Shown here one piece after another: positions 45,904 through 54,843 of a stretch of DNA of 64,000 nucleotides. Numbering within the stretch: position 1 is the first letter of the stretch; each line of letters starts with the position of its first letter. The notes beneath the pieces are model-generated. The model saw only the letters and a program-made list of their open reading frames with translations. It was not told where the DNA came from and did not search any database. The stretch lies in the NCBI GenBank assembly GCA_023957315.1, contig JAMLHE010000006.1, positions 134,408 to 198,407 on the forward strand, read 5' to 3'. The position numbers were made by a program, and so were the translations under genes. The stretch comes from Candidatus Kapaibacterium sp. (GTDB lineage: Bacteria; Bacteroidota; Ignavibacteria; Kapaibacteriales; UBA2268).

Positions 45904-47103
45904 CTATTGTGGATGAAATTTCTTATAAATTTCAAAAATCTTAGAAATGTTATGTTCCCAATCGAAATTCTCCTCTGCAAATTTTCTACCGGCAACCCCC
46001 AATCTTCTTGCTTCATCAGGCTTGTCTAAAAGATGTCGGATAGCTGCAACAAAATCGCTTTTGTTATCTGCAATGATGATTCCGTTTTCTTTCGTTCCGG
46101 GAATACCCTCAGCAGCTACTGAAGTAGCTATTACAGGTAATTCCATTGCTAAGGCTTCAAGAATTTTAATTCTGATGCCGCTGCCGACAAACAAAGGAGC
46201 CACGAAGAATGAGGCTCTATTCATGTATTGGTTAATGTCCTCGACATAGCCTAAAAATTCACTTCGATTTATTGTTCTATTTTCATACTGTTTGGGAGTT
46301 CCTTTGCCAATAATGTTAAATTTCACTTCGGGATGTGAACTGACCACTTCAGGCATAACTTCGTCAATCAACCACGTAATTGCATTGACGTTGTGTATCC
46401 ATCTAAAGTATGCAATGTGAACAAATTCATTGACTTTTCTTTCGATTGTACTGTTTGGTGTGAACTTTTCAAAATCAACTCCCGGATAAATTGTCATGTA
46501 ATTTCCGCTTGGAGCAATTGATTCAGCCAACTTTTTATCTTCATTCGTAATCGTAAAACACATGTCAAATTGAGGAAACATCTTAGCTTCTTGAGACTTG
46601 AGCAATTTTGCTTGTCGAGCTACATAATACTTTTTTGGGTCGAATGGGTTTAAGAATTCACCATAACGTTCCCAAATCCGATGTTCAATATTTTGCAATC
46701 GTAAGAAAGCCGGAATTTTCAACAAATTTTTCAAATACAAAGCAAGTGGCGCCATGCTTGAGTGCTCGGCATGAATCACATCATATTGCTTTTCAGAAAC
46801 GATTTTGCTCAAATTTTCTTTAAGATAATCGTTGATGTGTTTTCTTAAGTAAATCGGGTAAGTGTCTAATAATGATTTGATTATGCGAATTGGAGTATTG
46901 CGTGTTGAATATTCAATTACATGAACATCTGCATATTTCTTAAAGTGTTCTAAATGATTTTGAGGGATTGGATTTCGCGAAAAAGTAACAAAAGTGACAT
47001 CGCATCCTAAGGATTTCAATGTTCTTGTTGTATTGTATATGCTGATTTTGCCACCGTCATCTGCCGGAAATACAAATTGAGGCGATAATTGTAAAACTCT
47101 CAT
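45904..47103 (-). CDS. Glycosyltransferase, GT4 family
   Basis: The 399 residues form a GT-B fold. The N-terminal acceptor domain begins LQLSPQFVFPADDGGKISIY; the C-terminal donor domain holds GIRIKILEALAMELPVIAT with the E-x7-E type motif and GIPGTKENGIIIAD. It probably adds a sugar to a surface glycan. The start overlaps the stop of the upstream GT2 gene by 4 nt, so the two act in one pathway. Confidence 0.88.
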   Translation of the reverse strand: MRVLQLSPQFVFPADDGGKISIYNTTRTLKSLGCDVTFVTFSRNPIPQNHLEHFKKYADVHVIEYSTRNTPIRIIKSLLDTYPIYLRKHINDYLKENLSKIVSEKQYDVIHAEHSSMAPLALYLKNLLKIPAFLRLQNIEHRIWERYGEFLNPFDPKKYYVARQAKLLKSQEAKMFPQFDMCFTITNEDKKLAESIAPSGNYMTIYPGVDFEKFTPNSTIERKVNEFVHIAYFRWIHNVNAITWLIDEVMPEVVSSHPEVKFNIIGKGTPKQYENRTINRSEFLGYVEDINQYMNRASFFVAPLFVGSGIRIKILEALAMELPVIATSVAAEGIPGTKENGIIIADNKSDFVAAIRHLLDKPDEARRLGVAGRKFAEENFDWEHNISKIFEIYKKFHPQ

Positions 47104-48044
47104 TTTTTCTTAAAGTATTTGTTGAATTTGAGAACAAAAAATGATTTGATGTAAATATAAACTTTGCGGGACTCGCTAACTCCAAGAGTGACGTCGTAGT
47201 ATTTATCTTTGGGAATCGGTGTGAATTCGTCGCGTCTCGTTGATAATATAACAGGTATAATACTCAAGTATCCTTCGATAAAAGCACCAATAGTGACTCG
47301 CATTCGAAAAGCATCGAAAAACTGAAGAAATATTATCACTAAAGTTCTGCCAAGAGCATCGAAAAATCTGAAATATTTCCAAGTATATCGTATTATTTGT
47401 TTAGTCATTTTTATCCAACGTGTTGGTTTGGCGCGACCTCCCATCGAAGCATAGTGTAATACTCTTATGTTGGGGAAATATCGTACATTGAAATCTTCCA
47501 AAATCGCGCGGGCACAAAAATCCATCTCTTCATGACCCCATTCCCAAAAACCACCGATTTTGTCATAAACTCTACGTCTGATAGCTGCTCCAACGCCGAT
47601 AAAAAAGTTTGCTTTGTAGCCATCCGAAGGCACATTGATTTTATCATGCTCAAAGGGATACCAATTCCATACACCAAAGTTATCGTGAACATTGATGCAC
47701 TCGCATGATATTATATCAACATTGTCGTGCTTTTGGAAAATTTCAACAACTTTTGCAAATTCATCATCAGTTTCAGGGCTTGAATCATCGTCAGTTCGCC
47801 AAATAATATCGCCATCGGACATTTCGATTCCAATGTTTATCCCTTTGATATCAATATTGTCCGGTAATCTGAGGTATTTAATATCGGGGAAGTTTTCTTT
47901 CATCATTTGGGTTGTATTGTCTTCGGAAGCATTATCTATGACGATAATTTCCTTGTTCTCGTAAGTTTGAGCCAAAAAGCGATTGATTGAAAACTTCAAA
48001 TCTTCGCTTCTATTTCGGGTGACAATGACAACACTGATTTTCAT
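47100..48044 (-). CDS. Glycosyltransferase, GT2 family
   Basis: The preferred start at 48044 gives 314 residues beginning MKISVVIVTRNRSEDL, directly at the first strand of the GT-A fold; an ATG at 48071 would add nine residues. The nucleotide-sugar DxD-like site is RTDDDSS, and an acceptor-side GHEEMDFCARA motif follows (ED-type). The C-terminus has a hydrophobic or amphipathic stretch (ALGRTLVIIFLQFFDAFRM). It is likely a rhamnosyl- or galactosyl-type transferase for cell-surface polysaccharide; the sugar is not predictable. Confidence 0.85.
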   Translation of the reverse strand: MKISVVIVTRNRSEDLKFSINRFLAQTYENKEIIVIDNASEDNTTQMMKENFPDIKYLRLPDNIDIKGINIGIEMSDGDIIWRTDDDSSPETDDEFAKVVEIFQKHDNVDIISCECINVHDNFGVWNWYPFEHDKINVPSDGYKANFFIGVGAAIRRRVYDKIGGFWEWGHEEMDFCARAILEDFNVRYFPNIRVLHYASMGGRAKPTRWIKMTKQIIRYTWKYFRFFDALGRTLVIIFLQFFDAFRMRVTIGAFIEGYLSIIPVILSTRRDEFTPIPKDKYYDVTLGVSESRKVYIYIKSFFVLKFNKYFKKK

Positions 48045-48136
48045 TTGCTTTTCGGTTGATTCTTCAAACATTCAAAAGTAGTGAAAATATTTTATATCGT
48101 ATATTATAACTGAACTTGATTGGAAATGAGTATTCG

Positions 48137-48796
48137 TCAAATATGCGCTGAGGGACATAAATGAGCAATTTCGCACGATGAGCATTTGGGTCTGCGAGCG
48201 ATACAAGTGTTGCGTCCGTGATTGATAAAATAATGAGTGAATATCACCCAATGCTCCTTCGGAATTATTTTCATCAGTTCATATTCAATTTTTACTGCAT
48301 CGGTCGTATTTACAAATCCCAACAAGTTGCTGATTCGGATTACGTGAGTATCAACAACTATTCCCGGAGTATCAAAGCAATGCCCCAAAATTACATTAGC
48401 AGTTTTGCGACCAACTCCCGGTAGTTTAAGTAAACTGTCCATAGTTTGAGGAACATCGCCGCCAAAATCTTCGATAATCATCTTGCAAGCGCTGCGAATG
48501 TTTCTCGCTTTTGCTTTGTAAAATCCGGTTGAAAAAATATCTTGTTCGAGCTCTTCAACATCAACAATTAAGTAATCAGACGGCATCTTGTACTTTGCAA
48601 ACAATGATTTTGTGACGATGTTTACTCGCGCATCTGTGCATTGTGCAGATAGGATGGTAGCGACTAAAAGCTCAAATGGGTTTTCGTGTTCTAACTGAAT
48701 TTTAACATCGGTATATTTCTGCGAAAGGATTGATATTACATCTGCAATTCTTGCTTTCTTGGCTGATAAAGTAGCCGGGAATTTTTGGACAATCAT
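48137..48796 (-). CDS. nth: Endonuclease III
   Basis: The 219-residue DNA glycosylase/AP lyase removes oxidised pyrimidines. It has LSAQCTDARVN, the helix-hairpin-helix LPGVGRKTANVIL with the catalytic Lys, the catalytic Asp in VVDTHVIRISNLLG, and the iron-sulfur cluster pattern C-x6-C-x2-C-x5-C (CIARRPKCSSCEIAHLC). It is inserted in a run of glycosyltransferase genes and overlaps the upstream one by 4 nt. Confidence 0.96.
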   Translation of the reverse strand: MIVQKFPATLSAKKARIADVISILSQKYTDVKIQLEHENPFELLVATILSAQCTDARVNIVTKSLFAKYKMPSDYLIVDVEELEQDIFSTGFYKAKARNIRSACKMIIEDFGGDVPQTMDSLLKLPGVGRKTANVILGHCFDTPGIVVDTHVIRISNLLGFVNTTDAVKIEYELMKIIPKEHWVIFTHYFINHGRNTCIARRPKCSSCEIAHLCPSAHI

Positions 48797-49449
48797 ATTG
48801 ACTTTTTGATATTATTGCAAATGGAATCGGGTGAATTCCGATTATAAATATAAGTCGGGTAAGCAATTTTCGCAATCACTAAACCTTTTTTGACAGCTCT
48901 TTCGTAAAATTCAGTATCATCACCATATGTTAGTGCCTTGAACCCACCAAGTTCGATAGCTTTTTCCTTACGAATCACAAAGGTGCCACCAATGATGCAA
49001 TCCGACAAATGAATCATCTTAGTAGTATCGTTCATGTCCGGAACGAATTTATTTCCTATAATCTTGACACCACCATGTAACAACTCAACATGAGGATTTT
49101 GATTCAGCACTTTGTGACGTATGTCGAGATGGTCGTTTCTGTATTCATCGTCCGAATCAAGAAAAGTAACATAAATTCCCGATGATGCTAATATTCCGGC
49201 ATTTTTTGAAAGGGCTTGACCGCGATTTGAATGAAAAATATACCTGAATCTTGGGTCTGCGTCTAAGTATTTTCTGCAAATATTGAAGGTTTCGTCGGTG
49301 CTTCCATCATCAACAATGATACATTCCCAATCAAGTTCCACCTGGTTGAGCAAAGAATCGCAAGCACGATGTAACAATTCTGCTCGGTTGTACGTCGTAA
49401 CAATGACAGAAAAGTAAGGTATTATATTCTTTCTAACGGCAATATACAT
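48793..49449 (-). CDS. Glycosyltransferase, GT2 family (short)
   Basis: The 218-residue GT-A protein has FSVIVTTYNRAELLHRACDS, IIVDDGSTDET, the metal site FLDSDDEYR, and GDDTEFYERAVKKG near the C-terminus. It lacks the extra C-terminal segment found in the GT2 protein at 47.1 kb. It starts 2 nt from the divergent rsmG gene. Confidence 0.87.
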   Translation of the reverse strand: MYIAVRKNIIPYFSVIVTTYNRAELLHRACDSLLNQVELDWECIIVDDGSTDETFNICRKYLDADPRFRYIFHSNRGQALSKNAGILASSGIYVTFLDSDDEYRNDHLDIRHKVLNQNPHVELLHGGVKIIGNKFVPDMNDTTKMIHLSDCIIGGTFVIRKEKAIELGGFKALTYGDDTEFYERAVKKGLVIAKIAYPTYIYNRNSPDSICNNIKKSI

Positions 49450-49451
49450 CT

Positions 49452-50153
49452 ATGGACATTACTCAATTTTGGACAATCTGTTCAGCAAATTCAATAATTC
49501 TAACTTTAGAGCAACTCAAAAGCTTCGAACGCTACCGTGATGAGTTGATTTATTGGAATTCAAAAGTAAATTTAATTTCACGCAAAGACGAAGATAATAT
49601 TTTTGAACGGCATTTTTTACATAGCTTGGCTATTTTGAAATACGTCAAGATTCGCTCCAAATCAAAATGTCTTGATATTGGAACCGGCGGCGGCTTTCCG
49701 GGATTGCCAATCAAAATCGCAAATCCCGAAATCAATATGATGTTGATTGATTCAATCAGGAAAAAGGTCAAACTTACCGAAATGTTCGCTCAACACACAG
49801 GATTGAGGAAAATCGAAGTCGCAACAATCCGCGCCGAAGATTTAGCAATCGGGAAAAAAGAATTTATACAATTTGATTTCATAATGGCGAGAGCCGTGAG
49901 CAGTATTAAGAATATTGTTGATTGGTCCTACAAATTTCTATCCGATTCCGGACTGTATGTTTTGCTCAAAGGTGGCGATTTGACTGACGAGATTGCCGAA
50001 CTTAAACAAGCCTACCCTTCGATGAAAGTTCGCGAACATTTGATTGATATGTACGGGTGCGATTCATTCAAAAAAGATGAAAAGAAGATTGTAATCATCG
50101 GCAAAAGAAGTCTTGAAATGAATGACAAAGTGCTTCGTCAAAATAAAGAGTAG
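49452..50153 (+). CDS. rsmG: 16S rRNA (guanine-527 N7) methyltransferase
   Basis: The 233-residue enzyme has RYRDELIYWNSKVNLIS, then HFLHSLA, the SAM site LDIGTGGGFPGLPI, and the later ARAVSSI and LLKGGDL motifs, all standard for RsmG/GidB. It methylates G527 of 16S rRNA. Only 2 nt separate its start from the divergent glycosyltransferase start, so its promoter must lie inside that gene. Confidence 0.95.
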   Translation: MDITQFWTICSANSIILTLEQLKSFERYRDELIYWNSKVNLISRKDEDNIFERHFLHSLAILKYVKIRSKSKCLDIGTGGGFPGLPIKIANPEINMMLIDSIRKKVKLTEMFAQHTGLRKIEVATIRAEDLAIGKKEFIQFDFIMARAVSSIKNIVDWSYKFLSDSGLYVLLKGGDLTDEIAELKQAYPSMKVREHLIDMYGCDSFKKDEKKIVIIGKRSLEMNDKVLRQNKE

Positions 50154-50172
50154 AATTGAATTTAAGCAGCAA

Positions 50173-50841
50173 ATGAGAAATATAACAAAACTAATAATAA
50201 TCATGATGATTTTTGTGACGTCCGATGCGGTAGCACAACAAATTTCATCATCTTTTAAAATTGCCAGAGTGAAATATTCCGGTGGTGGGGATTGGTACAA
50301 TGACCCTGCTTCCGAAATTGAGCTCTTGAAGTACGTTCAGCGTAACACAAATCTGAAGGTTGAACCTGTTTACGAATTTGTGGACTTGAGCACCGATAAA
50401 ATTTTCGATTACCCATTTTTGTTTCTTACAGGGCACGGCAATGTGAACTTCACAGATAGCGAAGTGCGTCGTTTGAGAGCATATTTGCAAAACGGGGGAT
50501 TTCTCTACATTGATGATGATTACGGTTTAGACCCTTTCATTCGCAAAGAAATGAAGAAAGTCTTTCCCGACCAAGAATTTGCTGAATTGCCATTTTCACA
50601 TGGCATATTCCATGCACATTTCAAATTTCCAAATGGAGTGCCAAAAATAAACGAACATGACGGGAAAAAGCCCCAAACTTTTGGGCTATTTTACCGTGGC
50701 AGACTTTGTGTAGTATTTACTTACGAAACAAACCCAAGCGATGGTTGGGCACCGCCCGACATCCACAAAACACCTCCCGATAAGCGGGAACTTGCTTTCA
50801 AATTTGGTACTAATCTTATAGTATGGGCATTAAGTAATTGA
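50173..50841 (+). CDS. DUF4159 secreted protein
   Basis: The ATG at 50173 gives 222 residues with a signal peptide (cleavage near AVAQQ). The body is the DUF4159 domain: FKIARVKYSGGGDWYND, LTGHGNVNFTDSEVRRLR and GGFLYIDDDYG. The fold resembles glutamine-amidotransferase-like domains, but no catalytic function is known to me. It lies 9 nt before the DUF4175-type gene; the two families co-occur in Bacteroidota. Confidence 0.82.
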   Translation: MRNITKLIIIMMIFVTSDAVAQQISSSFKIARVKYSGGGDWYNDPASEIELLKYVQRNTNLKVEPVYEFVDLSTDKIFDYPFLFLTGHGNVNFTDSEVRRLRAYLQNGGFLYIDDDYGLDPFIRKEMKKVFPDQEFAELPFSHGIFHAHFKFPNGVPKINEHDGKKPQTFGLFYRGRLCVVFTYETNPSDGWAPPDIHKTPPDKRELAFKFGTNLIVWALSN

Positions 50842-50850
50842 GGAATTATA

Positions 50851-53800
50851 ATGAAAACCGATAGAATAAATTTTTCTGAACTTGTTGATAAAGTGAAATC
50901 TGTCAGGCGGCTTGAAAGCAGTGTTTTATTGCTTACAGGATTGTTGAGTACACTGATAGTTGCTTTTGCCGCGTTATTTCTGATTACAGTGATTGAATCA
51001 ATCGCTCACGGAAGTGTGATGTTCAGAACAGCACTTGTAACGGTCTTTGTGGGATTGACCGCAGCTGCAGCATTTTGGTACTTATTCCCTGCATTGATGA
51101 GAGCCTTAGGAATTAGGAATAATCCTACGGAGTACGATATAGCACTTAGAATTGGCGAATATTACCCCCAAGTTAAAGATAATTTGTGCAATGCAATGCA
51201 ATTGGTGCCTCTCATAGACAATCCGCGTGGTGCATCGCCCGAATTGGCTTTGGCAGCTTATTCTAACGTTTCAAACATTGTAAAAGATTTAGATTTCACA
51301 GTAATAATTGATAAAAATAAACTGAAAAGAGCAGGAATATTGTTCTTTGCGATTGCTTCTGTATTCATCGCATCGCTTACAATTTTCAGTACAACATTAG
51401 GCGAATCCTTATTCAGAATCTCCAAATTTTCGACATCATTTTTACCTCCGGTGCCATTTACACTTGACATCGAACCAAAAGATGATACGATTTTAAGAAG
51501 TCAAGCAGTAGAAATCAAGGTAATTGTAAAAGGGGAGATGCCGGACAAAATCTATTTGAATTTGCGTGAAGATTTGCAATCAAATTTTGACAAAATCGAA
51601 CTCAAACCCAATGAAAGCGGCGAATACGTCTATGCGATAAATTCATTAAAAAGTTCAATAACATTTTATGGCTCGACTGAATGGTTTAGCGAGGAAATTG
51701 TTACTGAAACTGGGAAAATTAGCGTAGTTGATAAACCAATTGTCCGTTCAATCAACGGCAGACTGATTTACCCATCATATACCAATACAGCACCAAGATA
51801 TTTCGATGAGAAAAATGGTGACCTTTCGGCTTTACTTGGCAGCAGAGTCGAAATATCAGTATTCAGCAGCAAACCTGTTGTCGAAGGCAATATTGTATTT
51901 GTAACTGCTAATGTAAGCATGGAAACAGCTGAGGAATCCAATACTAAGCTCGATACTACAAAATATGCTCTTTCAATCTCCGGAACTCAACTCAACTCGT
52001 CATTTAGGATAAATCGCTCAGGATATTATTATGTCGAAGTATTTGATGACGCCGGAAATAGCAATGAAGAGCCGATTAATTATTCAGTAATTGCACTGAC
52101 AGACGAATATCCCAAAATTAACTTAATAGAACCGGAATTTGATGTTCAAGTCAATACTAATGCATTACTACCAATCAAAGTTTTAGTCAGCGATGACTAT
52201 GGAATTTCGACCTTGAAGCTCTATTATCGTTTGGCTCAATCTCCTTATGCGGCGCCCGACGAGAGATTCACAGCTATTGATATAAGTTTCGTCAAAGACA
52301 GATTGGATTTGGAAGTCAATTACATTTGGGATTTGAATCGCCTTGGGATTATGCCCGATGATATTTTCGAATTTTACCTCGAAGTTGCCGATAATGACAT
52401 TGTAAGCGGACCTAAAAAATCCAAGACACAGACTGTCAGTGTAAGATTGCCATCGCTATCAGAAGTGCAAAAAGATGCTGAATTAGCCCAAGAATATATC
52501 GAGAAAAATCTTGAAAAATTGCTAAAAGAGACCTTGGAAATCAAACGCGACCTGGAAGATTTGAATCGTGATTTGGCGAAAAACAAAAATAAAGAACCCG
52601 ATTGGCAGCAAAAGAAAAAAGCTGAAGATTTGTCCAAACGCCAAAATGAATTGCGTAAAGAAATGAACAAATTGAGTGATGATTTGGAACAAAGCACTCA
52701 AAAAATGGAAAATAACAACCTTATTTCTCAAGAAACTCTTGATAAATTCAAAGAACTCCAAAACTTGATGAAACAAGTGGATTCGCCTGAATTGCGTAGA
52801 ATGCAACAAAAAATGCAAGATGCGATTCAAAACATGGACCAAGATGCTATGAAAAAGGCTATGGAGCAATTCAAATTCGACGAAGAGCAATTCCGTAAAA
52901 ATATCGAAAGAACTATGAAGATTTTGAAGCGAATCCAAGCTGAACAAAAAACGGATGCCTTGCGGAAAAAAGCCGAAGATTTGGCGGAACGCCAAGAGCA
53001 ATTGTCGGCGGATACTGAAAAATCTGACCCAAAAAATCAACAAGCCCAAGATGAACTCTCTAAACGTCAAGAAAAATTAGAAAGTGAATTAGACCAACTT
53101 GAAAAGGATTTGAATTCGCTTGATGATTTGTTGAGTGAATTGGGCGAGGAGCAACTAAAAGATAATGACCTGCAACAAGCTAAAGAAGACTTGAACGCAG
53201 AGGAAACAAAATCGGAGATGGATAAATCGGAAAAATCTCTGAAATCCGGCGATTTCAAAAAATCCCAACCGTCTCAGAAAAAAGCTGCCGAAAATCTCAA
53301 AAAGTTTGCCAAGAAGATGGATGAAATGAAAGAGAATATGAAGCAACAAGGAATGGAGCAGGCTATCAAGCAAATGCAAAAATCCTTGGAAGATATGATT
53401 GAACTTTCGAAAAATCAACAATCAGTTAGGAATAATACTTCAAGGAGCGATTTCAACTCTACTCAATTGCCAAAGCAAGCCCAACAACAAGCAGAGCTAT
53501 TCGAATCATTGGCAAACGTTGCAAAAGCAATGGCTGAACTTTCCGAAAAAAGTTTTGCTGTTACTCCTGAAATGGGAATGGATGTAACCAACGCTTTGAG
53601 CGAAATGAGAGAAGCAGTAGAAAAAATGGCAGACCGAAACATCAGAGGAGCGAATCAAGCCCAAAACAATGCAATGGGCTCGATGAATAAAGCGGCTTCG
53701 CAAATGCAAGATATGGTGCAAGCCATGAAAGACCAACAAAACGGTTCGTGTGATAATCCAGGTGGCGAAGGTGAAGGCGAGGGCGAAGGACAAGGTCAGG

Positions 53801-54378
53801 GGCAAGGCTCAGGTGGAATGGGAATGTCACAAAAAATGCAAGAGATTGCAGCACAACAACAGGCTCTAAATCAAGCTATGCAAAAAATGATGGAAGGTGG
53901 CTCAGGTCAAGGCGGAAGAGAGCAAATGCAAAAACAAGCCGAAATGGGCAGACTTGCCGATAAGCAAGGGCAAGCACAGAAATCACTCGAAGAATTAGCC
54001 GAAGAACAAAAGCAATTTGCTCCAAATAAGGAAAAACTCGGTGAATTGAACCGCATTGCTAAGGATATGGAAGAGATTATGAATGACATCAACAGTGGTA
54101 ATGTCACACCGGAAACCTTGAAAAAGCAGGAACGAATCTTATCCCGTTTGCTTGATGAATCGAAATCAGTTCATGACCGCGATTACGAAAAGCAACGCAA
54201 AGCAGATTCCGGTCAAAACATATTTGGCGACAACCCGAATGACCTTGATTTGTCAAGCCAAGAAGGTCGCAAAGAATTGATGAGACAGCTATTGGAACGC
54301 AGCAGCAAATCATTTTCCAAAGATTACGAAAACCTGATTCGTGCATATTTCAATAATTTGGAGAAGAATAATCAGTAG
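50851..54378 (+). CDS. DUF4175-family large membrane protein with coiled-coil C-terminus
   Basis: The 1175-residue protein has three N-terminal transmembrane helices (about 25-50, 58-82, 150-172), a beta-rich periplasmic part (about 180-545), and a Q/E/K-rich coiled coil from about 545 to 960. A Gly-rich GEGEGEGQGQGQGSGG stretch (about 970-985) follows, and then a Met/Gln-rich tail. The layout matches DUF4175 proteins of Bacteroidota, whose function is not established. Coiled-coil length suggests a structural or scaffold role. It forms a pair with the DUF4159 gene. Confidence 0.78.
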   Translation: MKTDRINFSELVDKVKSVRRLESSVLLLTGLLSTLIVAFAALFLITVIESIAHGSVMFRTALVTVFVGLTAAAAFWYLFPALMRALGIRNNPTEYDIALRIGEYYPQVKDNLCNAMQLVPLIDNPRGASPELALAAYSNVSNIVKDLDFTVIIDKNKLKRAGILFFAIASVFIASLTIFSTTLGESLFRISKFSTSFLPPVPFTLDIEPKDDTILRSQAVEIKVIVKGEMPDKIYLNLREDLQSNFDKIELKPNESGEYVYAINSLKSSITFYGSTEWFSEEIVTETGKISVVDKPIVRSINGRLIYPSYTNTAPRYFDEKNGDLSALLGSRVEISVFSSKPVVEGNIVFVTANVSMETAEESNTKLDTTKYALSISGTQLNSSFRINRSGYYYVEVFDDAGNSNEEPINYSVIALTDEYPKINLIEPEFDVQVNTNALLPIKVLVSDDYGISTLKLYYRLAQSPYAAPDERFTAIDISFVKDRLDLEVNYIWDLNRLGIMPDDIFEFYLEVADNDIVSGPKKSKTQTVSVRLPSLSEVQKDAELAQEYIEKNLEKLLKETLEIKRDLEDLNRDLAKNKNKEPDWQQKKKAEDLSKRQNELRKEMNKLSDDLEQSTQKMENNNLISQETLDKFKELQNLMKQVDSPELRRMQQKMQDAIQNMDQDAMKKAMEQFKFDEEQFRKNIERTMKILKRIQAEQKTDALRKKAEDLAERQEQLSADTEKSDPKNQQAQDELSKRQEKLESELDQLEKDLNSLDDLLSELGEEQLKDNDLQQAKEDLNAEETKSEMDKSEKSLKSGDFKKSQPSQKKAAENLKKFAKKMDEMKENMKQQGMEQAIKQMQKSLEDMIELSKNQQSVRNNTSRSDFNSTQLPKQAQQQAELFESLANVAKAMAELSEKSFAVTPEMGMDVTNALSEMREAVEKMADRNIRGANQAQNNAMGSMNKAASQMQDMVQAMKDQQNGSCDNPGGEGEGEGEGQGQGQGSGGMGMSQKMQEIAAQQQALNQAMQKMMEGGSGQGGREQMQKQAEMGRLADKQGQAQKSLEELAEEQKQFAPNKEKLGELNRIAKDMEEIMNDINSGNVTPETLKKQERILSRLLDESKSVHDRDYEKQRKADSGQNIFGDNPNDLDLSSQEGRKELMRQLLERSSKSFSKDYENLIRAYFNNLEKNNQ

Positions 54379-54418
54379 GGTTAGACGGAACAAAGACAAG
54401 AAAATCACCTCACCCCGA

Positions 54419-54437
54419 CCCTCTCCGAAGGAGAGGG
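54419..54437. repeat. Short palindrome CCCTCTCC-GAA-GGAGAGGG
   Basis: Perfect 8-bp inverted repeat with a GAA loop, directly after the DUF4175 gene. The GAA loop resembles the palindromes at 56882-57095. Confidence 0.6.
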
Positions 54438-54459
54438 AGTATGAAAAAATAAAATTTTT

Positions 54460-54484
54460 GTAGGGACAGAACAGCGTTCTGTCC
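54460..54484 (+). repeat. 25-bp palindromic repeat, copy 1 (possible terminator)
   Basis: GTAGGGACAGAACAGCGTTC continues to 54484. GGACAGAAC/GTTCTGTCC form a 9-bp stem with loop AGC, followed by a T-rich tail (54485-54494), so it could also terminate the DUF4175 operon. Its exact reverse complement stands at 57108-57132. Confidence 0.8.
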
Positions 54485-54503
54485 TTTTTGTTTTATGTTT
54501 TAA

Positions 54504-54536
54504 AGATGTGCCACACCTGCCAGGTGTGGCACATCT
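54504..54536. repeat. 33-nt perfect palindrome
   Basis: AGATGTGCCACACCTG (54504-54519) and CAGGTGTGGCACATCT (54521-54536) are perfect complements around a single C, giving a 16-bp inverted repeat in the gap between convergent genes. It is locally much more GC-rich than its surroundings. Confidence 0.8.
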
Positions 54537-54549
54537 GAAATCTTGGTTT

Positions 54550-54786
54550 TTAAGACTTCCGCGTCTTTAATGAACTCAAGTAAATGACTTTACCTATGAA
54601 GTAAACTAATATCGCTAATGCCAGATGGGAGTATTTGAAAACATCATCAGTGCTTTCAATCAGAATGATAAAAACTAAAGCGATTGATATTAACACTATC
54701 ACATCAAACCAACTGAGTTTAAATTTATCCTTAGAGCCCCCAAAGATAAGATTCTTCAACTTAAAGCTATTTTCACTATTTTTCAT
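54550..54786 (-). CDS. Small hypothetical membrane protein
   Basis: The 78-residue protein has two hydrophobic helices (about 24-43 and 52-70: SWFDVIVLISIALVFIILI and YSHLALAILVYFIGKVIYL), a basic C-terminus, and no known family. It lies 50 nt downstream of the 385-residue hypothetical gene on the same strand. Coding status rests on helix pattern and context only. Confidence 0.5.
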   Translation of the reverse strand: MKNSENSFKLKNLIFGGSKDKFKLSWFDVIVLISIALVFIILIESTDDVFKYSHLALAILVYFIGKVIYLSSLKTRKS

Positions 54787-54843
54787 TTATCACCATATAT
54801 TTATAAAAATTGATTTTCAATATAAAGTTTATCAAATTTGCAC

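Noticed and set aside
52522..53070. Long antisense open frame opposite the DUF4175 gene, Phe/Leu-rich
   Set aside because: It mirrors the Q/E/K-rich coiled coil in the opposite strand and has no start signal or known domain; it is an artefact of biased codon use.
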